A stretch of DNA of 64,000 bases from Crocodylus rhombifer (Eukaryota; Chordata; Crocodylia; Crocodylidae): positions 186,001-250,000 of the forward strand of contig JAVSML010000040.1 in assembly GCA_038503035.1 (NCBI GenBank), written 5' to 3'. Shown here piece after piece: positions 54,601-64,000 of this stretch. The translations under genes were made by a program, and so were the position numbers. Numbering within the stretch: position 1 is the stretch's first letter; every line of letters begins with the position of its first letter. Below the pieces are notes generated by a model. It worked only from the letters and a program-made list of their open reading frames with translations, made no database searches and was not told where the DNA came from.

Positions 54601-57600
54601 TGCTTTATAATTATTATTGAGAAGTCACTCAAGGTATTCCTATCATTTGTGTTACCGTAGCACCATGGGAACTGTGGGCCCCATCAACACGGTAGCACAG
54701 GACATGTGGGGGGACAAGGAGGTAATGAAACAATGTTGGTCAACATGATAGACAGTAGAGTCAGCAAGTCTCATGTAGGCATCATGGCAAAGAATAGTTT
54801 GGAGGAGGGATTTGAAAGAGAATGGAGGTAACTTTGCAGGTACGAAATCAGAGCAAATTAATGTGTGCTGGGTGGTTTTGTGAGGCTGCAGCCACTCAAG
54901 CCTAAGAAAAAAGTTACTGTTGTCCAGATGGACACAAATAAAACACTCAACTTTCTTAATTGGAAAACCTAGGACGACACTCAGCTCTCATGACAGAGAG
55001 GGAAAGACGTTTTGGGTAAATTTTCCAACACATCCATGTAGCTTAGACTTTGTCTGCCTGGCAAGTTTACCATCCTTGGGGGAAGGGGTCTTCTTCAAGC
55101 ACACGGCACAGCTCTGGGTAGGCTGCTACTTACACTGGAAATGGTACAGTCAAATTGATGCAGCATGTGGGCAAGCTAATTAGTCTGGGATTGGACTTAA
55201 TTGCCACTGTCACTCAGAAAGGCTAATTAGTCTGCCTGAAGTGCTGCATGGACATAACTCCACTGCTTCTGTTTTAGGAGGCAGACTGCCTGGAGCAGAG
55301 CAATGTGCTTGAGGGAAGTGCTGCTGGGGCTGGGAAGTTTACCATGTAGACATGGCCTTAGGCTCCTGAATTCCACTGAAAGTCGAAAGCTATCCACCGG
55401 AGAGCAGTGTGCTCACTTCCTATGCCAGCGTGCCCCTACAAGTGAAAGTGGCAAGATGGTAGAGAGTAGATCTCAGCAATCCTTTGTGTGTGTATTCTAC
55501 AGGAATAAAAAAATTGAGCTGTCTTGAAACTCTTCTCAAAGCTGATCTGAAGTTATTTAACAGATCTTCTTGGAAAGCTCATAATAAATAATAATAAAGG
55601 TGCTTACCTGACATATGTGATTCAGGATAAGTTCCTTCCTTCTTCTGATCACGTACATTTTACTCTACATCTACCACTTTACAGGAAAGTACCCTACCTG
55701 CCTGTATGATAATCTGGTGTGGGCCTCTTTTATTGACACTCTTCTAGTTTGGCTCATTGGATATTTTGGGGGTTTTTTTATATGGAGAGAGACCAAGGAG
55801 GATTACTTGGTTTCAGACCCTGCTCTGATGATTATGTAGTTTAAACTAAGTGAAACAATACCAACAGAAAGATTGAAAGCAACCCATCTCAAATTACCCT
55901 AAGTCATTTACAGCATGCTCATAGAAGGTATGGGTTCAAATTCCCTCAGGCAGAGAAAGTAACTGTGTGTGGCTCTCCCCAATTCTGCTCTCCCCAGTTC
56001 TGGAGAACTGCCTTGTCTACCACCCTGTACAGTAAAAGAGAATTTATTTTAAACATGCTACAGTTGCAGAAATCATTCACATGGCTCCACAATACATCAC
56101 ATCTTTACTCCAGGAAGGAACAAATAATATTATTGAAGAGCACATTATACAGACAGGGTGAGAGGCAAACACAAGTTTTTATTATAGCCTTTCAATTTTT
56201 TACAGTGGATGGGGGAGACGAGTGAGGTTTCCAACATTTTTGTAAATTCCTATATTTTTATTTTTACTAAGAGTTTATGACCAGAACCTGTAATTTCAAT
56301 AAAACAATTATGTAAGAGCGAGGATAGTATTGTAGCTTCTTGAGACTTCAGAAGCAGATTATGTCAGTATAGTAGGCAAGAAGCTATTTAGCAAGTGGGG
56401 ACAGGCATGCAGACTGACTTGGTAAGAGTTTTGTTTTCAAACTGCTTGTGCCTGAAGCCATTACATATGTGCAGATAACTATAAAATAAAGGGCAACCTG
56501 CGCTTGGTCCAGTAAGTGATATTACTAAGCACATCTTGCTTCTCAGTGGAATATTAGAGCATTGTGAGACATGTTGTTTGCACATAAAAGGAAAAGTTGA
56601 ATTTTCTGCACCCCTGAGTTCCTTACTGCTTCACCTGACTGGTGTTTATCCCAAGTGATTTGATCAAGGTTACACCAAAAGTCCCAAACAGAGCCAGGAA
56701 TAGATGCCAGCCATTTTGAATCCCCGTTGCTTGTTCTAGTCATTATGCGACATCAGTGTTTATATACATAGGTTACACATGTATGTATAATCTTTGATGT
56801 GTATTTAAAATAGATGCTTAAAAATACTAAGTGTATCCTATTTTCTTAGGACATCTTAGGATCAGCCCACCTTTATACAGGTCAGATATATGTACACACA
56901 CAACATTACTGATTAAGGCCTACATTTTCAGGTCTCCAGCTGCCTTTGTAGAACAGTTTTGAGATTTGATGGAGGATACTGATCTATGTGCAAAGAGAAT
57001 ATATAAAAAGAATGTATCGCTAATTGTCTTGAAGGAAAAATATCTAAATAATTACAGAAAATTTTTATGTGGAAGGTATTTGTTTTTGTTTTCATAAGTT
57101 CAAACCATACTTGGATGTGGTTGAGGTGAGCATCAAGATTAAGTGAGGCATATACAATGCCCAAGAATATGAAGAAAGGTAAGGTATTGCTTAAAAATTT
57201 CCCTTTGAGCAAATTCTGGTGGCTACAGAGACCATTTTCTTTTCCTTTCTGATCTTTCCATCTCTCCATCACTTTTGCACTTGATAGCTGATGGGGAAAA
57301 ATGGCAGTGCAGTTTCAGTAGTGAATTTTATGCAGATTCAGTACTTACGGTGACACTGCTTTAGAGAGCCTGTGATTAATGATCATACACAGCTTCACTA
57401 TGAATAAGAAAAGGACAGACTTCTTCAGTTGCTGAAAAGCACTGTGTGCAGTGATACAGAATTTCAGGGGTCTCTAACAATGAAGGCACAGCTTTACTTA
57501 CTGTGTGAGTGGTGTTTGTACCTTAAAGTAATGCTAATAATCATCAAGAACATTTAATTATATGCACAGGGTAATAAATACTCACTTAATTTCCTTTGAA

Positions 57601-57604
57601 GCTC
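54601..57604. other. No gene recognised
   Basis: Ordinary sequence. CCATGTAGACATGGCCTTA at 55331-55349 is a short palindrome that may be the end of a MITE. Nothing else could be supported. Confidence 0.45.
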
Positions 57605-57606
57605 TT

Positions 57607-57642
<36 letters not shown>

Positions 57643-57643
57643 T

Positions 57644-57678
<35 letters not shown>

Positions 57679-57680
57679 TA
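57605..57680. repeat. Compound microsatellite TA / GA / GATA
   Basis: Consecutive runs of TA, GA and GATA units, about 76 bases in total. Confidence 0.95.
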
Positions 57681-57959
57681 TTTCTGAAGGTACAGCAGCT
57701 GTATTCAGAAATGCTTTTTTTTTGGAAGGGTTTTTCCCTGCAGGAATTGAATGGGATATTTTGTTTCTACCCATCCACCTACTAATTATTTCACAACTGT
57801 TCATGAAGACCTTGGTACCTCATAGCCATAGGAAATGTGGCTAGGTTTGATTCACCTAACGAGGACCTGAGCCACCCACATCCATGTTTGTGTAAACATC
57901 AGGCTATATATTTTTTTGGAGTGTACACCTTGAGGGTGACTTATATAGGGAGGGTATTT

Positions 57960-58115
57960 CATGTAACAAAGGGCACTTTTATACATGCTCCAACGTGTTT
58001 TGATTAGGCTACTTAGTGACACTACGTAGCCTAATAATACTGCACAGTAGTGTGTTAGCAATGTTAGTTAGCATCCTAATACTGTGCAGTTAGAGCCTCG
58101 TATAGATGCACCCTC
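57960..58115. mobile_element. MITE fragment of the TGTCTACA / TACTGTGCAGTAG family
   Basis: GATTAGGCTACTTAG and GTAGCCTAAT inverted pair, ACTGCACAGTAG, ACTGTGCAGT and a right end CGTATAGATGCACCC related to GTGTAGACACACCC. Confidence 0.5.
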
Positions 58116-58992
58116 TTTGAAGTATTGGAGTTGCAGTTATTTTTCTCTATTATTTTCTGAGGAGGCAGTAACCAAATTTTACTTGCGGAAAGTATTCAAA
58201 AATTTCCAACTTCATTATATTCCAATAGCCCTTTTTCTAATTGACAGTTGCATGCAAATGGGGTCCCATCTATCTACTGTGTGTGTGTCTGTATTTATCT
58301 CTTGATTGTATTTAGGAGCTCCTATAAGAGCCATCCCCATAATATTGAAGCATTTTTCAATTAAGTAAGAATGGGAATAGTAACAATCTTTCCTCCTCTC
58401 CGGTTTGCAGACCTTGATTAGTTGTGAGAGGTTCTTGTTAAGGGAGAGCGAAGTGGAAAAGATGAAGACTGCACTTACTGCCAAACGTGGTGATGCTTGT
58501 GATCATTGTTACCCCTTGCATACACAACTCTAGGTCTCATTCCTATGAATGTTGCGTCTTCTCTGCTCTCAGACATGCTCTAAGTGATCAACATTTTCCT
58601 GGGCCTGAGGAAAATAGCTGCTGAGGGAAACTATAGTTCCAGAGGGACAGGCAACCTCTTAGGTATTTAGTTCCAGACTCTTGGAGATTGAGACAATGAC
58701 TGTATAGTCTTTATGCTTGTGCAGTGTGGCCTGCTGAGTCAAAATAATGTCACCAGATCTATTCTTTTATGGGCTGGTCCAGGACCAAGACCACATGCTC
58801 TAAATTGTAGGGCAGATTTACCCTGTGAGATGCTGTGTGACCCTGGGATCCAGCGTTTCTAGGATGTGTGGCTTTGGGGCAGAGCTAACAGATAGACCAA
58901 CTCAAGGTCAGGGAACTGAAGCTTCCAGGATCTGTGACTCCTTTGTATTCTAATCACTGCTTTCTATTTAGAAACTCTGCTTCCTGCATGCA
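58116..58992. other. No gene recognised
   Basis: AT-rich sequence without recognisable motifs. Confidence 0.5.
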
Positions 58993-59085
58993 GTTCTTTC
59001 ACAGCATCTGATGAAGTAAGCCTTCTGCTTATGCTATGCATTCCTGATTCAGTTAGCCTGTGAGGTACAAATCTACCCTGCCTTC
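58993..59085 (+). mobile_element. Penelope-like 3' tail, same subfamily as 34165-35770
   Basis: CAGCATCTGATGAAGTAAGC to GATTCAGTTAGCCTGTGAGG and CTACCCTGCCTTCTG matches, in inverted orientation, the 3' end of the Penelope-like copy at 34165-34260. Confidence 0.6.
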
Positions 59086-61282
59086 TGTCTGGCATAGCCA
59101 GCCGTCTCCGGATTTCCAAGCTGTTTGCTGTGAAAGCCTGAATTTTCTGAGAGCAGTCTTTCTAATGGGAACCATAGGCCCTGGGATCCCAGGCAGCTGT
59201 TCAGTGAAAATAACAAAAATGTCAATTTTGCCAAGCAGTTGTAGAGCTTAGGGTGTATATTTTGTTGGTGTTTCTTAAATATTTCCAGGGATTTGCAGGA
59301 AATTAAAAATAAAAATTCTAAGCTTAAGTGAACATCCTGCCCACCCCCTGGAAATCTTGCTTTTCACTCTGCTCTGTAAAGCACTAGGCAATGGAGCCAT
59401 CTACTTTGATCTAGGCAATTGCAGCATATTTTGCCTCATTTTTCTGGTACCTGGGTACCTGGATGTATGTCCTGTGCATTTCTGCAACAGAGAGCATTAT
59501 AGGCAGCATCTTGATCATTTAAGCCCTAATGAGAAAAAAGCCTCCCTCTGGCAAACCCATTAGAAGTTGTGCCAAGCTTGCCTCAGCTGGAAGTGGCTCT
59601 TTCCATATTTTACTGATTTCATATGAATCGTTTTCTCTTCCAGGGTTATAAAATATCTGCGTCGGCAGATATAATAGATAATCAAATGAAAAAAACATCT
59701 ATACTGTGATAAAATAGTTCTGCTCCCAACACATTATGCCACATAGGTATGGGTGGTTTTGATTTCAGGTACATGTTAGAGTTGCTAAGATATATTCTGC
59801 AGAAATTATTGTGAAAAAAATATCAAACTATACACTAAAACAAGTATTCAGCAGATACTGAAATTTGCTTTAAACCAGTGGGCACTCAGCTGGTGCCATT
59901 TAGATCTTTCGGCTGGGAAAGGATAGGAGTTTTGATTCATTCATCTTATTTGCCTTGAGTGTGACTTGTTCTTTTTAAACATCATTTTTTTTGTAATTCT
60001 GATTCCTTCTGCAATCATTATTTTAGCCCTCGCTTTCCCATCTGATATTGAACTCCAGTGACATTGATGCAGAAGTAGCAAACAACATGCTAGAGTAGGA
60101 GAAAAGGCTGTTTTTTAGTGCTTTTAGCAATGTGACCTTAGGTATTGATTTATAGCCTGCTGCAGCGCTCCAGTGCAAAAGGGAACTGTGGTAATTAAGT
60201 TAGTATCTGCGCTTTCTAAAATAGTGCTGAGTTGCAACAAAGAGAGCCCCTTTATTTTTCCTCTCTGCCTCTCAGTGAATGCAGATGCAGGCACTGACCT
60301 CTGACCCTTCTCAGCTTTCCCCAGCTGCAGCTGTTATTTTTCTCTCTGTGTGCCTTTAGGTGCTGATAGACTGAGTAAGATCCATTAATTTTTGTGCTCA
60401 ACTTTCTTTTTAAGCTTGCAATGGAGCAAATTTCTACATAGTACCTGACTTTTAAAATACTGTATGTCCTTTTTTGGGTAAAAGAAAAGCAGACAAAAAT
60501 ACCGACAGGGCAAATCATTCAGCAGGGTGGGTGGCCATGAAATGTCTCAAATTTTAAAACCTTCTACACACGGATTTCTCACATCTCACCAAGATGAGTT
60601 CTTCCAGAATTTGTATACATGATGACAGAGCAAACACTTCAAGAAATCTGTTTCGTATTCCATTATGCTCATTAGAGAAATAGGGCCACAAAAGGTAATG
60701 GTAATAAAACCAAGTACCTTGAGGTAACTATGTAAATGAATGCTAATGTATGCAAATTAGCACACAATGTTCAGTGTCCATAAAAACGACTCAATACAGC
60801 TAATTAAAGGTAGGTAAGTTGCCTCATTTTATACTTCACAGAGTTATGATGAAGGTGGTATATTATCATAATTATAGAATGTTTGCCTTGGGGGAAGCGT
60901 CTAATATTTCTCTTTCTTTTTCCTATCAGGTTTGTCCATTACAGTAGAAGTAATCACCTTTTTCACTTTCTCACCCAAGGTCTTACACTGGGGGAAGGCT
61001 CAGAAATTAAAAATCAAACAAACCAGTGCCCATTTCTTCAAATGCTTTCTAATGAACATAGTTCTTTCTACTGTAAATATGGCCCCTGCTTAGTAAAGTT
61101 CTTATATGCATGATTCATAGTAATGGGACAAATGTTCTTAATGGTAAATTTATAAATGATTTAAGGTGTTTTCCCATTCACTCCAGCCTAGTTATGCCAC
61201 TGTGCTGAGGTGTATGTGCCAAAGAAGCTACTTTTCAGAGAGAGAGAGAAATTTCACCCTTTATACTGTGGAGGATGGATGA
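59086..61282. other. Unique-looking DNA with possible conserved non-coding segments
   Basis: No gene. 59930-60430 and 60700-60860 have the look of conserved regulatory DNA: POU octamer ATGCAAAT at 60750-60757 next to GCTAATG, and TAATTA nearby. No conservation can be measured here. Confidence 0.35.
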
Positions 61283-62885
61283 GGTTCCAGAAAACTCTAA
61301 GGCAGACATACAATCCATACTCTAGGACAAACATGCCTACCTTGAAAAAAAAAGAGCCCAGGAATTATAGATCAGTCAGTCTAACGTCAATTCCCAGGAA
61401 GATACTAGAACAGACAATCAAACAATCTATTTGTAAGCACCTACAAGATAATAAGGTGATAAATAACAGACAACATGGATTTGTCAAGGATAAGTCATGT
61501 CAAATCTTTCTTTCTATGAAAGGGTAACAGGCCTTGTGGATAAGGGAGGTGCACTGGATGTGATATATCTTGACTTTAGTAAGGCTTTTGACCTTGTCTC
61601 ACATTATACTCTCATGAGTAACCTCAAGAAATGTTGTCTAGAGGAAACTAATGTAAAATAGCTACACAGCTGGTTGGAAAAGTATACTTAAAACGCATGT
61701 CTACATGTGCACATAGCCTTAAATGTCATTTAGCACTTAACTTTAGCAGTCATTTAGTACTTGCTAATGACAATAGCTGCCAGTACTGTGCAGTCCTGGC
61801 ACTGCATGGGTCGTTTCTCCACCTACTGTGCAGTAGCAATGAGCGTCATGAGCTACTGTGCAGTAGTGGCAGCATCACGGTTTGTGCCTACCAATACTAT
61901 GCCACCATAGTGATGAGCTACGTCACCATAGCTTGTTACTACAGTGATGCAGCATCTTGTGTAGACATACCCAAAGTGTGGTTATCACTCTCATTCTCAG
62001 GCTGGAAAGATGTGTCAAGTGGAATTGCACAGAGGTCTGTCCTGTACTTGGTATTATTCAGTATTTTCTTTATTTAATGACCAGGGTAACAGAATAGAGA
62101 GTTTACTTATTAAATCTGTAGATGATCACAAGGTGGAAAAGGTTGCAGGCATTTTTCAGGATGGGGTTAGAATTTTAAGAAATTATCTTGATAAATTGGA
62201 CAAATGGTCTGAAATGGAATTTATTTCAGTTTCAATTTAATAAAGACAAGTGGAAAGCACGTCATTTAGACAGGAATACTTGTAAATAGGGAACAATTGG
62301 CTAGGCAGGAATTTAAAAATGGTTCTGAGGTTTTTGTAAGATCACATGGATGAGTCATTAATATTATACTGTTATGTGTAAAGTAAAACGTCATACTGGA
62401 ATGCTTAAACAGGAGTATCAGATGCAAGGTGCCATGAAGTAGTCCTTCACTCTATTGGGCACTTACTTACAAGGCTTCAGCTAGAGTACGGTTTTTGGCA
62501 CCACACTTCAAGAAAGATATGGACCAATAGGTGAAATTCTAGAAGTAATAAACTCTAGAAAAAAATAACCTGTGAAGTAAGATTGAAAGAACTGGATTTC
62601 TTTAGTTTTAGGAAGAGAAGACCGAGGAGGAGACAAAGATATAGGTCTTCAAATCTGTGAAATGTTACCGCGGAAAGGAAGTTTATAAAATCATCTCCAT
62701 GTCCACTGGGGATAGGGTTTAAAATGGAGCAAGGGATATTTAAGGTACAAATTAGAAAGAAGTTTGCTTGAATAGTTGAGCACTACAATAGATTAGCTGG
62801 GTAGGTTATGGAATCCTGATCTTGTGGGTGGGGGGAAGGTGTGGCAGTGAACAAGTTAGATGAACATCTGTCAGGAATGGCTTAG
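61283..62885 (+). mobile_element. Very old CR1 interrupted by a MITE
   Basis: Broken frames read EPRNYRSVSLTSIPRKILEQ (61340-61410), RQHGFVKDKSCQ (61467), YLDFSKAFDLVSH-like (61568), then after the MITE (61690-61978) WKDVSSGIAQRSVLYLVLFSIF (62002), SVDDHKVE in place of FADD (62113) and the C-terminal block in fragments to about 62880. It is the most diverged CR1 of the window. Confidence 0.8.
61690..61978. mobile_element. MITE of the TGTCTACA family inserted in CR1
   Basis: Left end CATGTCTACATGTGCACA, right end TTGTGTAGACATACCC. The interior has repeated CTACTGTGCAGTAG and ATGAGCTAC motifs. It separates two halves of the old CR1 reverse transcriptase, so it is the younger insertion. Confidence 0.65.
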
Positions 62886-62935
62886 GTACAATGAGTGTTT
62901 TAGATTTTGCCTTGGAGCAGGAGAGAGGACCAAGT

Positions 62936-64000
62936 CAGTGGTGCTCAGCCTATGGCCCATGGGCCAGATCCAATCCCTGAAGTTACTCAATCTCTCTTTC
63001 TCTCCCTTTTCCTTTCTCTCTCTCTTCTCTCCCTCGTCCAACTACGGGTACAAACAAATGTTGAATTTGACCTGGGAAGAAGTGCGGTTGTTCAGATGCC
63101 CATGTCTGTTTTTTCTGGGACAAACCCGAAAAAGGTTAATGGCATAAGAAGTGCTAACACTGTCCTGGGACATCACAAAGTATATCTGAACAATGGTTTT
63201 GCAATCACATCACTGAATCAATGGCAGAAATGTGGTGGTGCATTCAGTCACTCATTAAATTCTTATTGGGAGGTCAATGTGAGCCCATGCCAATTTGGAG
63301 GTTTTTCTGTTTTGGGACAAGCACAAGCACAAACACCACATATCCCAGAACAAATGCAATGTCTATTTCTAGCCTAATAGTTATATGAAGTGGAACAGCT
63401 TTGGTGGAAGAGACTGTGAAATGCTTGCTTCATAGTATCCAGTAGGTTGGTAGCTCATGAACTGCATGGAGGAATTGGAAATGACATACAGGAATCGTCT
63501 TATTTGAAAATCATGCTGGTATTTAATTGTGGCTAAGGCTCCAAGAAGCATGGTGGTGGTGGGACATGGTGTGTGTGCATTTAGGGTTTAGCAGGGATTG
63601 GGTAGACTATAATGAGCTGTGAAGTCAGGTGACTTCCTCTGCATTGCCCGACTAGAAATACTGCTAGGCATTTGGTTTTAACTTTGAGTGGAACAGGAAT
63701 CAAATGGGGGTTGCGAGTGAATCAGTGCACCCCCACCGAATCCACCTCTGCTTCTAGCATTAGGTGGCAGCTAAGTGGAGGTTTTGAATGATGCTTAAGG
63801 GCTAGTGATTAGGCAGTTAACAGTCACTTTCCAAGGCTAAGTTCCTTTGTAGATCCAGCCATATGTGTGTTGCTGAATAAGGATGATTTTAAGCAAATGC
63901 CTAAGTACTGTGCTGCATTTGGGCCTATGACCAATTTTAAGTGTTTGCAGAATTATCCTTTATTTTGGCCAGTTAGATTTTTTTCTATGAGTAAAATGAG
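62936..64000. other. Possible hAT end, otherwise no gene
   Basis: CAGTGGTGCTCAGCCTATGG at 62936-62955 resembles a hAT terminus. The other end is not visible. A CT-rich tract lies at 62985-63035. The 156-codon frame at 62907-63377 shows no family motif. Confidence 0.35.

Noticed and set aside
57605..57680. Regular spacing suggesting a CRISPR-like array
   Set aside because: It is a plain compound microsatellite without spacers, in vertebrate DNA.
62907..63377. 156-codon plus-strand frame
   Set aside because: It starts in a probable hAT end and crosses a CT-rich tract. No family similarity is apparent.

Overview
The window looks like vertebrate intergenic or intronic DNA from a sauropsid, most likely a crocodilian. 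This rests on many CR1 LINE copies with 3' tails built on the ATTCTATGA / CATAGTTTCATAG pattern, tails containing GTCGGAAGGGACCT, Penelope-like retroelement tails, hAT and palindromic MITE-like repeats, and the absence of SINE-rich mammalian texture. The species call is inference. I see no convincing host protein-coding exon, tRNA, rRNA or CRISPR array. Nearly every long open frame is a transposable-element frame or an antisense or low-complexity shadow.

Layout. 1-3610: head-to-tail CR1 pieces on the plus strand, one of them (553-3145) nearly complete for endonuclease and reverse transcriptase. 3611-5620: unclassified GC-rich repeat DNA with a hairpin and a CTGCCC tandem repeat. 5621-17899: an almost complete class I (gamma-type) endogenous retrovirus on the plus strand. 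It has paired LTRs of 381 and 379 bp, a tRNA-His primer binding site, a splice donor, gag with a PPPY motif and CCHC knuckle, an in-frame amber codon at the gag/pro border, pol with YVDD, RNase H and D,D-35-E integrase, and a short env with CWTC and CX6CC motifs. It carries at least three CR1 insertions, two of them back to back in gag. One of these (8136-11095) is a CR1 with 5' UTR, ORF1 and an internally deleted but uninterrupted ORF2 that joins endonuclease to the C-terminal tail.

17900-34160: old CR1, foldback elements with GC-rich cores, a 211-bp direct duplication whose copies each hold a 97-bp hairpin, a 2.1-kb CR1 (25745-27895, minus), palindromic MITEs and a hAT remnant, set in AT-rich unique-looking DNA. 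34165-35770: a minus-strand Penelope-like element with a recognisable GIY-YIG region, split by a CR1 and holding a palindromic MITE. 36381-37672: another minus-strand CR1. 38565-61280: mostly unique-looking AT-rich sequence with scattered Penelope tails, MITEs, a hAT MITE with a likely target-site duplication, and a degenerate PIF/Harbinger pair (transposase on plus, SANT/Myb-like on minus) at 47085-47771. 61283-62885: a very old CR1 interrupted by a MITE.

The elements do not form a pathway. They form a layered insertion record: the retrovirus predates its CR1 insertions, the Penelope copy predates the CR1 inside it, and the oldest CR1 predates its MITE. Stop codons in the retrovirus are mostly TGA at positions where CGA would fit, as expected from CpG decay. 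Coordinates of repeat edges are read by eye and may be off by tens of bases.
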